Origin: Tetragonia tetragonoides
Taxonomy: Eukaryota; Streptophyta; Magnoliopsida; Caryophyllales; Aizoaceae
Direction: 5' to 3'
DNA length: 64,000 bases
Assembly: GCA_038025085.1 (NCBI GenBank)
Contig: CM076148.1
Coordinates: forward strand, 1,118,501 to 1,182,500
Part shown: in pieces, positions 23,387 to 35,900 of the stretch
Numbering within the stretch: position 1 is the stretch's first letter
How the letters are laid out: every line of letters starts with the position of its first letter
Notes under the pieces: model-generated
The model's input: only the letters and a program-made list of their open reading frames with translations
Database searches by the model: none
Told to the model about the DNA's origin: nothing
Position numbers and translations under genes: made by a program

Positions 23387-25711
23387 CACATGTTCTCAAT
23401 ATACATACGATAAATCATATACTTTCTCACCAATCCATTTGCAATTTCTTTTGATACAAAAATATTAAATATCATACCACAAATGATAATTTCAAAGAAT
23501 TAAATGGTGTCAATTTTGTAGCATGTGAACTACAAACAACATCCACTTATTTACACAATATTTCTAAATAATATTAGAAATTATTCATACAACTCACAAA
23601 AACCCAACGATTTTTGGATCAAAATTTAATCACAATATAAGGCTCAAATTATGGTCTCATATAATTATCACACTAATTAACAATTACTTGCTTAATTCTG
23701 TAAGCACACAATACATAAGTTTTTTTTTTCTTTTTCTTTTGATTCTATCCCAAACAAGAACCATTTAGACTCTTGCCAAAGTCCCACATCAGATTTTTCT
23801 TCTTCAACAGGTCAATGAATAAACCCAACACCATACATGGGGTTTAACCGTTCAAATAACAAAGTTCACATTGTTCTTATAACGCTCAATCCCTCAAGAC
23901 CCCAATATATTTAATTGTCTGATATATAATCACCTTCAGATTGTATAAGAGTATATATTAAAGACAAATAAGTGTATCCCACAAACTCTGTACATAACAA
24001 GTTTGAAAATCAGTTATTTAACACTTTGATACACAATAAACAAATCTAGCCTATATACTAGCACTTCGAGTAACAATAGATAGCAAATAATACGGTTTTG
24101 ACTTTGTCGCATTAGAGCATCTACACACAACAATTCGAAGACCAGAAAATTCCTTGAACCTTATTTGTTCTCCAATTATCTCATCAGTCACCAGTAGTGT
24201 TAAGAGAATACTATTGCTAATTGCTATAGATGCTCAAGGCAAGAGCAAAAGTAAGGAAACAAAAGACCATCAAAGGGGACTGAGTTTTCTTACCTTACGT
24301 GTACAATTAATTAACCAATATCAGATAAATGAATTTTAAAATCCACCTCCCTTGTTAATCATCACATTGGGTCACAAGAACTATTGTGCAACTTACGCTA
24401 AACGCTTAAACACACATGCACTGAACAAGGTTTACCCAAAAACAGAATCAATGCATAGATATATAATCACATAATCATATATGCATCGATAAAGGACGTT
24501 ATTGATCAAAATTATGAAATCGCTTTCAAATTGTAGGAAATATAAGGTATTGATCAATAACAAAATAATATAGAAAGGATAGAGTAGATAACTTATCAAA
24601 TAATCGTTGCGCCGTGGTATGAGGGTCACTGCCTTGAAAGCGATTTTCGACACGACTTTGGTGCAAATCGTCTCCTCCGGTCGCTCCCCAAGGTTAACAC
24701 AACAACCCCCAAACAAGTGCACTCATGGATGGAGGTTTGGAACTTACACAAATACAATTGCCCGGAAACTAATCATACATGGGGATATGAGGAGATGTGT
24801 CTTCCTTCAGATTCTCTCTATTTTATGCCTCTAGTGGATATGAACACCCAATTTATAGATGGTAAAATGTAACCTCCTACTACCCATTAAAGTAGTTTTA
24901 ATGGGTTTATTAGTGGCACATCATGGGATATGAATTACCCACAATTAATTACAAATCGGTTACAAATCACCCCATAACCTTTGAGTGCCATTATTCCAAC
25001 AATAAGAAGCAATATTACGAGCTATTATATTTTATCACCATTGGAGGGGAGTTAAAAACGGTTGTGAGTACACTGATAGCGATTAAGGGAAGATGTTGAT
25101 AAGGAGGAGAGAGAAATGGTGGTTCATTAATGGCGGTGGACGGAGGAGTGAGGGTGGCTGGATTGGTAGATTTGTGGGGGATGAGTGATTATATAGTTCT
25201 ATCCATCAAATTTGTGCAGTTGCTAGAAAGGAATTGTAAGTTTGGGAGTGTCTGATTTCCCATTGTTGCATTCGGTTCTCGTGCACAACTGCACATATTG
25301 AGGATAAGGCTCTTGCTATAGTTCTGTTGTTTGCTCTTACCCTTTTTGTTCTTGTTTAACACAAGGAATTTATAGTAACAGATTTTTGTTTTTGTGCCTT
25401 TGGCTCAGAGAAAATGGTATCTTGTGGTTCTTTTGGCTGCTGAACCTGGAATTTGTGATACACAGGGAGAGGAGAGGGAAAGAGAAAGAAGACACTTCAT
25501 GAGAAATGGACTATTGAGGACTAGAGGAGGGAGGGTAAAATGGTCATGAAATTATCATTTAACATCGTATTTGACAGAAAAAGCCTTACTTGTATACGTT
25601 GTACATTAAGCTATAAGCACAGGGGTACCACATACACGAAACTTAAAATGCGGATGCAGTGGGCATTGTGCCGAACCACAGGGATACAACATGTAATATC
25701 CTTAAAACAAA

Positions 25712-26778
25712 GCTTACCTTATTTTACTCCATCGCCACAGATCGACAACAAGGGACTGGGAGTTGTTTGTTTTTGTGTTTTTTTTGTCTTTAATTTGTCG
25801 TGTCATCTACTCTATTAGTTTACCACCTAGTACTAAGCATACACAACATTTGGTTGGGTACCATAATAATTATAATATACTGTAATACAGATTATAGTAA
25901 TTACTCCTCGTACCGTAAATCTTATCTGGTGATCAATCAAGATGATCCATCAAGATGATCATTCGAAGAATTCAAAATTGCGCAATAAAAAGGCACCCCG
26001 CCCATTTTTTCTCTCTCTGCCTCTGCTCTCATTTTTCTCTATCAAAAATTCGATAAAATTCCTCCTCTGTTCTACGATAGGATAGTTTACTGGTTGTTGA
26101 ATCTAGACAAGATCACAAGCTTAGCTGATAGAATCAAGCTTAGGCGTATAGCTTTAAAGCTATGGAAGACCAACAGTGCTATTGTCTTTTATAAATGCGG
26201 CTTGTTACTTGTAGAATCTGATTTCAATTCTTCTCTCAAGTTTATGAAGCAGAAATCGATTTCGCAAATCATGCTTCAACGACATTATTGTTTCAATCGA
26301 TTGCTTAGTACCGCTTGTAACACTCCAACATTGGCCTCAACGACATTATTGTTTTAGCCTTTAGTGCTACAAAAAAAACTTTCCTAAGATGGTTTTAGAG
26401 GTATCTATATATGTTTATGAGAGAAGAAACCCTAGTTTCCCTTCCTTTTATTTAAAGGGAAACATAAACACTGGTGTGATCATTAGTGCCTACGCTTATG
26501 TAGGGATTTTTTGGCTACATAAAAGAACTTCCTAAATTGGACCTCAAGGAAAAAGGAAAAAAGGAAAAAAGAAAAAAAGGAAACTGTCTCATTTATGCCT
26601 AAAAAAGAGCAAAGCTGTTTTGCAATAGGCCCAATCGGATCGAAAACATAAAGAAGTTTTTTTTTTTTTTGCGGGCAGGCTTGGTTCCAAAGAAAGGCCT
26701 AGAAATAGCTCGTGGGCCTGCTTATTATAATAGGCCCAGTATAGCTCTCTTATGGACTATCACTTGTTTTGTTCCGAT
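25712..26778. other. Intergenic, no supported gene
   Basis: A pyrimidine-rich patch near 26005-26075 precedes an 87-codon frame (26094-26357) for which I see no family, no splice context and no signal peptide. Poly-A/G-rich runs follow near 26550 and 26660. Confidence 0.4.
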
Positions 26779-27058
26779 TAGAGCTGGGTAACTGCGCGGG
26801 TCGGCCCAGTTAATAAATGGGTCGATCGGACATGTTTGTGAGTGAGTCAGTCGGGTTAGGTTGGCCCGTTTAAAATTATAAAAGCATATTTAAAAAAAAA
26901 ATAAAAAAATGTGTCAGCCAATTTACGACCCGTTATGACCCGCTTAACTTTTAAATGAGTCTGCCCATTTTGACCCGTCTATTTATAACGGTAAGCGAAA
27001 TATGACCCACTCATGGACGCGGGTCAGCCATAGGGCCCCACATACTTGCCCAGATTTG
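26779..27058. mobile_element. hAT-type MITE, 280 bp
   Basis: Perfect 8-bp target duplication GTTCCGAT at 26771-26778 and 27059-27066. Ends TAGAGCTGGGTAAC and CTTGCCCAGATTTG are imperfect inverted repeats. The interior carries many GGGTC/GACCC words in both orientations, as subterminal repeats. No coding. Confidence 0.82.
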
Positions 27059-27404
27059 GTTCCGATGATTGTCGTGCTAGGTAAACGGAGCACATGCATC
27101 ATCTGTGTAGATTTGTTGAACATAGCTGGTTATCTCATCACCATCATACAACCCAAAAAGTCACCAATGCAATAACAAGTGACTTATTTTTAGGGAAATT
27201 GAGAATATCTCGATCGATACTGATCTGCATTTTTCGAGAATGTTAAGGTTATTCATTGTTTTGGAGAAACTAATTCCATTGCAGACTTTTTAATGGTCGG
27301 CCTCTTTCAACCGATCATTAACCACGTTACTAAATAGAGAAGTTTTAGGATAATTCTTTTAAGAGGATTATCCTTTTTTCTTTGTCGTTTCCAGAACGAA
27401 AACA

Positions 27405-28510
27405 AATTAAATTAATTAAGGCAACAATCCAACCCAAGTAATTTAAGGCAATGGTCCAACCCAAGTGCCTACGTGTCCTAGGTGGTGGGCCATTAAAAAT
27501 ATTTCAATTAAAAATATTCCATCCATGTAATTAATAATTTAATATTCATCCTAGTTGCCTAAAAAATAACACTCCTTCAGTTAAGGATGACAGTAGAGCA
27601 GGTATAGAAGGGTTCTGCCTCGCAGCCGCCTCAGCTGGGGTGGGAATAGAGGAACAATAGGTGCGAATGGTTTGTGTTATTCCGCCAATAAATACCCGTC
27701 GGGATCTTGCCCCGCCTCATACTCGTCTACCCCCTGCCTCATGCCCGCACTTCCTGACTCATACTCACCTTAAAATAAAAAAAATAATGCAAAAATTCTA
27801 AATATAAAAATGTATTGACCAAAAAAATATAGGAAGAAAAGAAATAAAACTATTGTCTCTCTGTTTGGGTTTTGGTACGGGTATGGATGGATTTAAGGCA
27901 GAGTACGTGGTGAGTATTGATACCCACTGAATAATCAGGACGAATATGGTTTTCATCTCATATCTAATGGAGCAGGAATGTTTTATCGATCTTTCCCGTG
28001 ATGGGATGGTAGCGGCGACGGATAATCATGCATACCGCCGTACCTATATCCGCACCTGTCCTGCCCCATTATCAACTTGTCATCCCTACCTCTAGACTCC
28101 AGTCATCCTTAATCCTTACGCGCCACCCATATTTCATAATACCATCATACATTTTGTAACACCCATAATTTTTTGTTGCCCAATAACATTAGTACGTTCA
28201 ATCCACGCTCTCTATACTCGCTTGGCATACCCCTACAAACTTCCATTTAAAAAAAATCTTAAATTGAAAATTGTAGCCGTTGAAAGCTTGGAACTTGCCG
28301 ACAGTAACTGTTCATTATTTTTATTCTTTTTTTTTTCCAACTGCTTAATTGATAAATGTTGGATTTGCTGATTACCAAATTAAGCCTTAATAAAAAGGAT
28401 CTAAAGTTGAAACATTTAACGTCCAAATTGTCAAATGTTTTTCTTTATTTGTGGGACCAAATAGCTGTATTAGGATCGTGATTCAATGTGTCAAAATCAA
28501 AACCGTCTAT
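27405..28510 (+). repeat. Segmental duplication, right copy (empty sites)
   Basis: Counterpart of 15864-17840, same orientation. It lacks the two MITEs of the left copy and so shows both pre-insertion sequences (CATAATACCATCATACATT near 28135 and CTGTATTAGGATCG near 28463). Confidence 0.92.
27582..28088. mobile_element. hAT-type MITE, right-copy counterpart
   Basis: Same element as 16048-16579: ends TTAAGGATGACAG and CTTGTCATCCCTA, with worn flanks (CCTTCAGT left). Confidence 0.55.
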
Positions 28511-28649
28511 TTCTTTAGTATTATTAATTAATTAAATATTAATTAATTAAATATTAATTAATCCATAACTTTCACAACCTTTAGATTTCCGTAACCATCA
28601 TCAAACTCCCATCTACATCCTTCTGTAACTGCCGTTATTTCATTTCAAT

Positions 28650-28882
28650 TTTCTCTCTCCTCTCAATCATACAAGTTACTACTAGCCTTTTGGCTTAGGG
28701 GGGTTGGGGAATATTTTTCCTTTCTTTCATTTAGCAATTAACGCAATCCAAACACCCCTTGTGAGCCAAGCTCTGTCTGTTGTTTTTATTCTCTCTCATC
28801 CTCAAGACCCTTGTTGGGATTTTTTGTCCCTTTAAAGGTTTTGAGCCCCCAAATTACAATTTCTGAAGAAATTCACCCACGA
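28650..28882 (+). promoter_or_regulatory. OSCA1 5' region and probable noncoding first exon
   Basis: A pyrimidine-rich stretch (TTTTCTCTCTCCTCTC near 28650) is followed by sequence that ends at a strong donor, CACGA|gtaagt (28882/28883). An acceptor gatgtag at 29873-29879 opens the exon that carries the start codon. This is the usual layout of a plant gene with an intron in its 5' UTR. The transcription start is not determinable; no clear TATA box is seen. Confidence 0.5.
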
Positions 28883-29945
28883 GTAAGTTCTTTTTTTTTT
28901 TTTTTTTTTTTTGGGGTTGGGTTCTCATTTCCCCTTGATTTCTTGCTAATTTAGTTGTGATATTGTATTAAAGCTGCAATTTTGTCAAATTACCCATTTT
29001 TGGCAGCTATTGGGGTGTTTCCTCTTCTGAATTATGCAGCAAATGTTCAGGAATTGCAGCTGGCTTTATGTTAGCAAATTATTTGATGGGGGAAATTAGT
29101 AAATTTGGGATTTTGCTACTTTATCTGGTTCCCCTTGAAATGTTTTCCTGCTAGTGTATTATATTAGTATGTAATATTATGCTCTTGTTTGTTTTCTGCC
29201 TCAATTTTCTGTGCTTTTGTATCACTAGTTTTAAATAGATTTGATCAATGATATGTGCTCAGGAGGTGTTTCCAATTTCCCATATAAAATTTTTGCAGGT
29301 GGGTTTCAGTTTGAGGTTTTTTTGTTTTTCCTGGACAGTTTAATACTTTGAGTTCCATTTGATTTGTTTGTTTGTGAACTTGGTCTTTGCTTGAACTGGC
29401 TGTATGACTGGAAATAACTAATAAGTACAAAATTTTCTAACCAAATGAGTGAGGTTCATAAATTCTGATTCTTTGCTTTAACTGTTGCAGAACATTTTTG
29501 AAACTGAAAACTTCCTTTGTTTGTTTTTCTTGCCCCTCATTTTTGCCCTCTTTTATTTTGTTTATATGCATGATAATGAAGTAGCTATTGACTGGTTTAT
29601 TATGGGTTTTTGGCATCAAGGTCCTTCCTTTCTTTTTTTCTGCTCCTCATATCCTTGTAGTTTCTATTGTAAAACTTTTGACTCTCTCTAAGGCCAGCCT
29701 GTCCATAATCTAAAGGTTTAATCACAAAGTGTGAAGCCATTTGATTCTATGGAAGAACAAGGGTCTTACAAACAAACTTTTTTTTTTTCTTTTCATATGA
29801 GGTCCATGTGAAAATCCTTACTGGTTTATATATCTACTTTGGTATGTGTAACATTTGTTTTTGAAATTGGTCGATGTAGATTTCGTGGGTGTAAATTTCT
29901 TGTCACGTGGCAAAGATTGTTTAGAGGAATCAACAATCCTGAAGG

Positions 29946-32900
29946 ATGGCTACACTCTCAGATATAGGAGTTTCTGCTGCTTTCAATCTGTTGAGTGCAT
30001 TAGTCTTCTTATTGGCATTCGCCTTTCTAAGGATCCAGCCTTTCAACGACAGAGTTTACTTTCCAAAATGGTACATAAGGGGCTTAAGAAGCAGCCCGAT
30101 GCACACGGGCGCTTTTATGCGGAAGTTTGTCAACCTCGACTTCAGGTCATATTTGAAGTTCTTAAACTGGATGCCAGATGCTATCAGAATGCCTGAAGCT
30201 GAGATTATTGAGCATGCCGGACTTGATTCAGCTGTTTATTTGCGAATATACTTGATAGGGTATGTGGCACTTTGTTTATATATTTCTAAGCTTCCTGTTC
30301 TCCAGTTCTGCATTTTCCCTCTTATCCTAGTCCCTAGATGTACCTTGTGGTTGGAGATCCACTATGTACTTGATGAGATTTTTGTATATGAAGGTTGGTG
30401 AAATCTCAGTCTGATGTACCTTGTGGTTGGAGATATTGTTAGTGGTTAACCAGAATGTGATGTAAGAAATGTAGACATATCTTGAGAAAGATGAATATTG
30501 TTAATACTCCCTTCAGTTGAAAATGATATCCACTCTTATAGCGTAATTTAAACTATTAATATGACTAACATTTATTATGGACGGAGGGAGTATGTTGAAG
30601 ATGAGGGTTGGTGGACAATGCTTTAGAGAAATGTAAGCTTTAGAGAATTTACATGAAGAAGTTCCTAGATATCCAAGCTTAAAAGATCTTTTGTGTACCA
30701 TTAAAGATATTTGATTTCTTTCCTTGGTTCAAAATTGTTGAGGACGAAGAAGGCTAGTTTGGAGCTTGAGCGATCAAATCTAGCATTCACTATGACGGTC
30801 ATAAGCATTATGTTTAGGTTTTTCTTGTAGGTTTGGTTTGGTGCAGTTCTGTTATTTGAAGACCACCTATTATTTTTGTATTCATTCCTTCTTCACTAAT
30901 AAGTTTCTTTTTCTTATCTAGAATATGACTAGATGAAATTATTAGATGAACCGAAACAACAACAATTAGAACAGAAAGGAAAAAACAATAGAAAGAAGCA
31001 GCATCATTATCAGGTATGGCGTCGCAGTAGCAACTACAACCCCCATCGGAACGATGGCTATGAGTGTATGACAATCAGCTCTAATGGGAGTTCTTGATAT
31101 TATTCAAGCTAAAGTCTGCATTGACCACCACCACCTAGGTGTCCTTCATGAAGTGGTGGTGAGGTTCTAGAGGACAATGCTCGGAGGCGGAGAAAAAGGC
31201 CAGAATGTGGCTGATGAAGTGGTGCTCATACGAGGAGAGTAGCCAGATATGTGGGTATCAGAGTTCTGGGCAAAGGAGCTGCTCTGTTGCTTCCACTATC
31301 ATTGTATCTTTGAGACCAAGAGAGTGAGTGAAGTCAGTTTAGGTATAATACCCTAGATGTGAGAATGAAAGAATGGATACCAGGTCAAATAGGTTATCTG
31401 TTACAATTTTTAAATAAGGGAAAGATACTAAAGCAGAAACTATAATGGAAAATTTTAAAATTTTAGAATATTAACTATATATTGAGCTCCAAAATTCTGT
31501 ATGTGTTTGTTTATTTGTTTTATGAACTAGCCTGACGGAGCTTTGACTGAGTGTGATTATGAGTGTGTCCGTTTCCATCCCACTTATGGAGAGCATCTTC
31601 CGTGCACACTGTCCGCTGTTTTGCCATGCATTATCCGGCTCATGCTAGTTCCTGTACTTAGCTGAACTGATGCTTCTTGGCTACCTGATGTCTTATTGCA
31701 TGATGCCCCCCCCCCCCCCCCCCCCCCCCCGCCCGTTTTAACTTACCGTGAACCAATTTTCTGTTTCAACTTCACGCAGGCTCAAAATCTTTGTCCCTGT
31801 CACGGTGCTTTGCTTTTTGGTACTGTTCCCAGTCAATTTTACAAACAAGACACTGGAAACACTGGAAACACAGGACAAAGTAACTTTCAGCAACATTGAT
31901 AGGCTGTCAATTTCGAATGTACCACTTGGATCGCCAAGGTATGATGTCTTAAATGTTTTGCTACAGCTTGAGATTTATGATTGTGTTACTTTGTAAATTT
32001 ATTCTGTGTTAATCATGATATGGTACCTGTCTGCGTATTGCTGCACGTGAGAAGGGTAAAACAAAAGTTATATTTGAGTTTTGCTGACTGCATTTTATAT
32101 TATTGTTAAATCACTCTACCTTTGTGTCCCTTATAATAATAATTTAATATCATCCACTTCTCGTATATACTTAACCTTGAATCTGTTAAGAAGAACAGCA
32201 GCCAACCATTCGTTTTTCCCTTTGTAATGGATGACAGTGAACTCAAATAAGGCAGTAAGGGGGACAGGGGGAAAAAAGAGGACCAGCAATGGCAGTGAGA
32301 ACAATAATGCTAAGAAGATAAAGTAAAAACCACATTAAAAGGTAAAAACAGCATATCAACCACGTGATGACAATGAGTCGAAGTCTATATCTAAATGGTC
32401 AAATTCTAGTCTAATGGGCCAGTTGAATTGTATGCTCAATATAACTTGGTACAATCAAATAGGTCTTGAACACAAGGTTCTATTATAGATATCATGTTCC
32501 CGAGATATTTAGGGTATTTCAGTGCATGTGTCTGTTTGTAGTTGAACCTGGGGTCCAACTGGTTAGGCCACTTGATGTATATTGCTTGACTGCTTGTCCA
32601 GGTGTAAATTCAGAATGTTTCTTCTTTTGCATGTAATTCAGAGGAATCTTCCAAGGTTCTGCTATAATTTTAGAATAAATTCTATGGTTTGAATACTCTG
32701 TAACTGCAACAGAAAAACAACCATAATTCTCTAGTGTGGTCTCAGCAATTTTTATGAGAACAGGATCTTCCTGTTGTCTCAATGGCACAAGCATGAAAGC
32801 TTTCTAACTAGCTTCTTGAGTTTTTCTTATTGTATATTTTGTTTAAATAAGCATTTTGTGGTCTTTTACTCTTTTTTCTCGTTCTTCATCAACATACATA

Positions 32901-35900
32901 GGACTTGGGTATCATAGTTTCATCTGTAACCATTGTAAGGGCGGGCTCAATGATTCCTCTCTAGATCACTCTTTATCTCCATATGATTATATCATGATCC
33001 CAGCCCCTCATTTTTAGTTGTTTACTTGTTTGCGATTGTTGGCTACTCTGTTTGAGTAGCCAAAAGTGGTGAAAATGGCTTTATCTTGCCAAGCAGTTTG
33101 CGCTTGAACCGCAGCCAATTCTTACTGATTTCTCATCATTGAATCAAATATTTTGCTTAATTGGATCAATGAAATCATTACAAAAAAATAAAAACAAGTA
33201 AGATCTTTAAAAATTACGCAAAAAATTGGCCACTTATTCTGCGTGTAATTTTACTCTTCTTTCTCTGCTACTTGTAAATAAATTTCAGTGGGATATTTTC
33301 ATGCTCACTTTTTGGGTTATTTTTTCCTTTTATATTAGCTTCTTGTCATCATTTTTGCAAGCATCTTCATTCTCACCCATGCTGTTACTTGTTTCAATCT
33401 TGCAGGTTTTGGGCTCACATAGTTATCGAATATGCAGTTACCTTTTGGGCGTGCTACATACTGTACAAGGAATATGGAAGAGTTGCAGCAATGCGTTTAC
33501 AATTTATGGCATCGGAAAGGCGGCGCCCAGACCAATTCTCAGTAAGATTATTTTTTGTCTCATTCCATTGATCTGGTTGTGAATTAACAGACTTACAACT
33601 GTTGGTCTGTAATCCTTTCACTCTTTAAGTTACTTGGGAATTTTAGTTCCATTAGTCATGATAGAAAATTTCAGTGGTAATCTTCTTTATAATTCCTTAG
33701 TAGCCTATGTAGTATAAGTGATTCACGATTATTCACTCTAGCCTAGTTCACGTTCCAATACTGTTTGACTATCTTAAACGATTATTCACTCTAGCCTAAT
33801 TCATGTTCCAATAATGTGAACTATAACATTCTATAATTTGGCTGCTGTTTGCTATCTTTTCTGTTCTTGACGTGTCAACTGATTTTTCAGGTTCTTGTAC
33901 GAAATGTTCCCCCAGATTCTGATGAATCAGTTAGTGAACTTGTGGAGCATTTTTTCTTGGTCAATCACCCAGATCATTATCTTGCTCACCAGGTGAGGCT
34001 TCCTTGGTAAAATGACACGCTCACTATAATTTGGAAATTGGTGCCTTGGTGGCTTAAATGTCACGTGGTCGTGTAAGTAAAATTTCCCCAGCTGGACAAA
34101 ATGGATTTGATTATTGAAGCTTATAAATGCAGCTGAAAAAGAACTTAGGACATCTCTCCATCCCCTCGTTTATCCTTCTAAAGGAAACATGGCAATGGGG
34201 AACTGCAAATATTGGAATTGGATCAATTATGAATTTATGATACATGTGCGTAGAAAAGAGAAATACTCCAATGGCTAGGAGCATCATCTCCAACCTTGAG
34301 ATTGAAGGCTCAATTCTTACCGGTAGGGCTGGCCACGAGCCGAACCAAACCGAACACCAGAAGAGCTCGGCTCGGCTCGATTAAAAAATTTTGGGCTCGA
34401 CTCGTACTGCAAATTTAAGCTCGAGCTCGGCTCGAATGCTAAATTTAAAGCTCGAGCTCGAGTTCGTACAAAACTACAAATTAACATAATAGAACCTCCT
34501 CCAATGTTATTTTCAAGAATTTAGCGGTTTTCCATGACCTTTGGTGTATTGCTACTCTATTATTATTTTAATATTAGAAGTTACGACACAATTTAGAACT
34601 GTATGTATGTATCTTATGGGTTTTTTTAGGCTCGCGAGCCCCATGAGCCGAATAGTATCAAGCTCGAGCTCGGCTCGTTAAAAGTTCGAGCCTTAAAATC
34701 GAGTTCGAGTTCGGCTCGTTTAGAATCGAACCGAGTTCGAGCCGAGCTTTATTCGAACCGATCCCGAACTGTTCGCGAGCTGTTTGGCTTGTGGCCAGCC
34801 CTACTTACCGGCCTCGTGCCTCCCTGATAACCTAGAACAAACTACCTAAAAGCAGCTATTCATATGGAGCTCTATTTATGATTTCTTCCCACAATTTTGT
34901 GCCGACTTTGCATTGTTCAAGTTACTAACTGTTAAAAGATGCTGAGGAATTTGCATCCATAACTATTGAAAAGATGGTGCTTTAATAAAGTGTTACTGGC
35001 TTACTGCACTGCAGCTACTGAAAGTAATTATTCCTTAATAATAAACCTTAAGTTATCCCATTGTGATGTGAGGTAATGTCCCATGCAACTGCTTGTTTCT
35101 CATGGATCCGCAGCTGATTCCAAATGGTGGACAGGGTTTGGGGCTCAATGGATAAACCTTAACCTTGTAGTACTGTCCAAATCTTGGTAGGCTGGTGTCA
35201 GGGTTCAAAATTCTAACCTTCTCTTTTCTCCTTCTTTTTCTTTTTGTTTTTGAGAGGGGGGAGGGGGGAGAAGGGGAAGGAAAGAGCACAAATATAGCGT
35301 TCATGAGGTTATGGTTAGACTTAGGGTTGGTCTTACAACTCAATAAATTAGGGTCTGGTTGGTTCTGGGCAGCAAAATGAACTCTAGCTCCTGGATTGTT
35401 TCTGCTCCAAGTCATCTGAGATTTATTTGGTTGGTTGATGTGGATAGAATGACGGGAAGTGAGTTTTTAAGTCGTGAATCACCAATCATCATTGACACTA
35501 ATATTCATGACTTGTTAAAGCTTGTTTGTTTACACTTTTAAAAGTTGTTTGTTTAATATTTAAGGTAGACTGTTTTTGACTCAAAAACGTTGTTTGGTTG
35601 TAACAAACATAATTGAACCCCCCCCCCCAAAAAAAAAGTGAAAATTTTCTATAAAATACAAGAGAATAGTTATTTCCCTTAAGAAACATTTGCAGCATTT
35701 GATAGCCAAATAGTGTTTTTAAATGTAAACTCTTTTTTAAATAACAATTAAACAGTTTTTGTGGTTCATCCGTCCATTTTCAGTGTGGCCAAAAAAGATT
35801 GCTCTTTGGCTTTGGAATATAATGAACTAATTCAACATGGCTGCACTTCTTAATTACTTTGAAGTTGCAGATGGTCATCATGCTTCAGATCAAGGGTCAA

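Larger units (their letters stand above)
21235..25001 (-). mobile_element. Non-autonomous copia-like LTR element nested in TRIM LTR2
   Basis: LTRs at 21235-21703 (469 bp) and 24532-25001 (470 bp) differ by about six substitutions and one indel. Flanked by ATAAG at 21230-21234 and 25002-25006, a 5-bp target duplication inside the second LTR of the TRIM. Orientation is minus: on that strand the LTR begins TGTTGGAATAATGG and is preceded by the polypurine tract AGTGGGGGAT (complement of 21704-21713). The 2.83-kb interior has no gag-pol frame. I could not find a convincing primer binding site next to the 24532 junction. Copia affinity is inferred from LTR start and purine-tract style. Confidence 0.88.
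20166..25037 (+). mobile_element. TRIM (miniature LTR retrotransposon), split by a nested element
   Basis: LTR1 is 20166-20406 (241 bp). LTR2 is 21029-21234 plus 25007-25037 (237 bp). Both start TGTTAGAGATATGATA; LTR2 ends TTTTATCA and LTR1 TTTTATTA. A primer binding site TGGTATTAGAGC follows LTR1 directly (20407-20418), nearly the usual initiator-Met-tRNA site TGGTATCAGAGC. A purine tract GCGAGAGGG precedes LTR2. The 5-bp target duplication CCATT is at 20161-20165 and 25038-25042. The internal region is only 622 bp with no gag or pol, which defines a TRIM. Each LTR holds a TATA motif (CTATAAATATGG). Confidence 0.93.
19692..25701. mobile_element. Mutator-like element with long TIRs, host of a nested pair of LTR elements
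   Basis: Long terminal inverted repeats of at least 170 bp: the left starts GGATATTACATGGTGTATCC, the right ends with the complement of GGATATTACATGTTGTATCC. Further matches include ACTGCATCCGCATTTTAAGT on both arms. The flanks are TTAAAATAAA (19682-19691) and TTAAAACAAA (25702-25711), a 10-bp near-duplication within the MULE range. After removing the nested TRIM, the element is about 1.1 kb and lacks transposase, so it is non-autonomous. Its interior (20000-20160 and 25043-25250) is relatively GC-rich and might derive from captured host DNA. Confidence 0.88.

Noticed and set aside
21704..24531. Search for gag-pol in the copia-like element
   Set aside because: No zinc knuckle, protease, integrase or RT motif in any frame; all frames under 75 codons.
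26094..26357. 87-codon plus-strand frame beginning MLNLDKITSLADRIK
   Set aside because: No recognised family, no splice or promoter context; chance frame or old relic.
30814..31074. Minus-strand 86-codon frame in OSCA1 intron
   Set aside because: Intronic, no homology, antisense; shadow.
35053..35415. 120-codon minus-strand frame in OSCA1 intron
   Set aside because: Pro/Lys/Arg low-complexity frame from a purine-rich tract; no domain or splice support.
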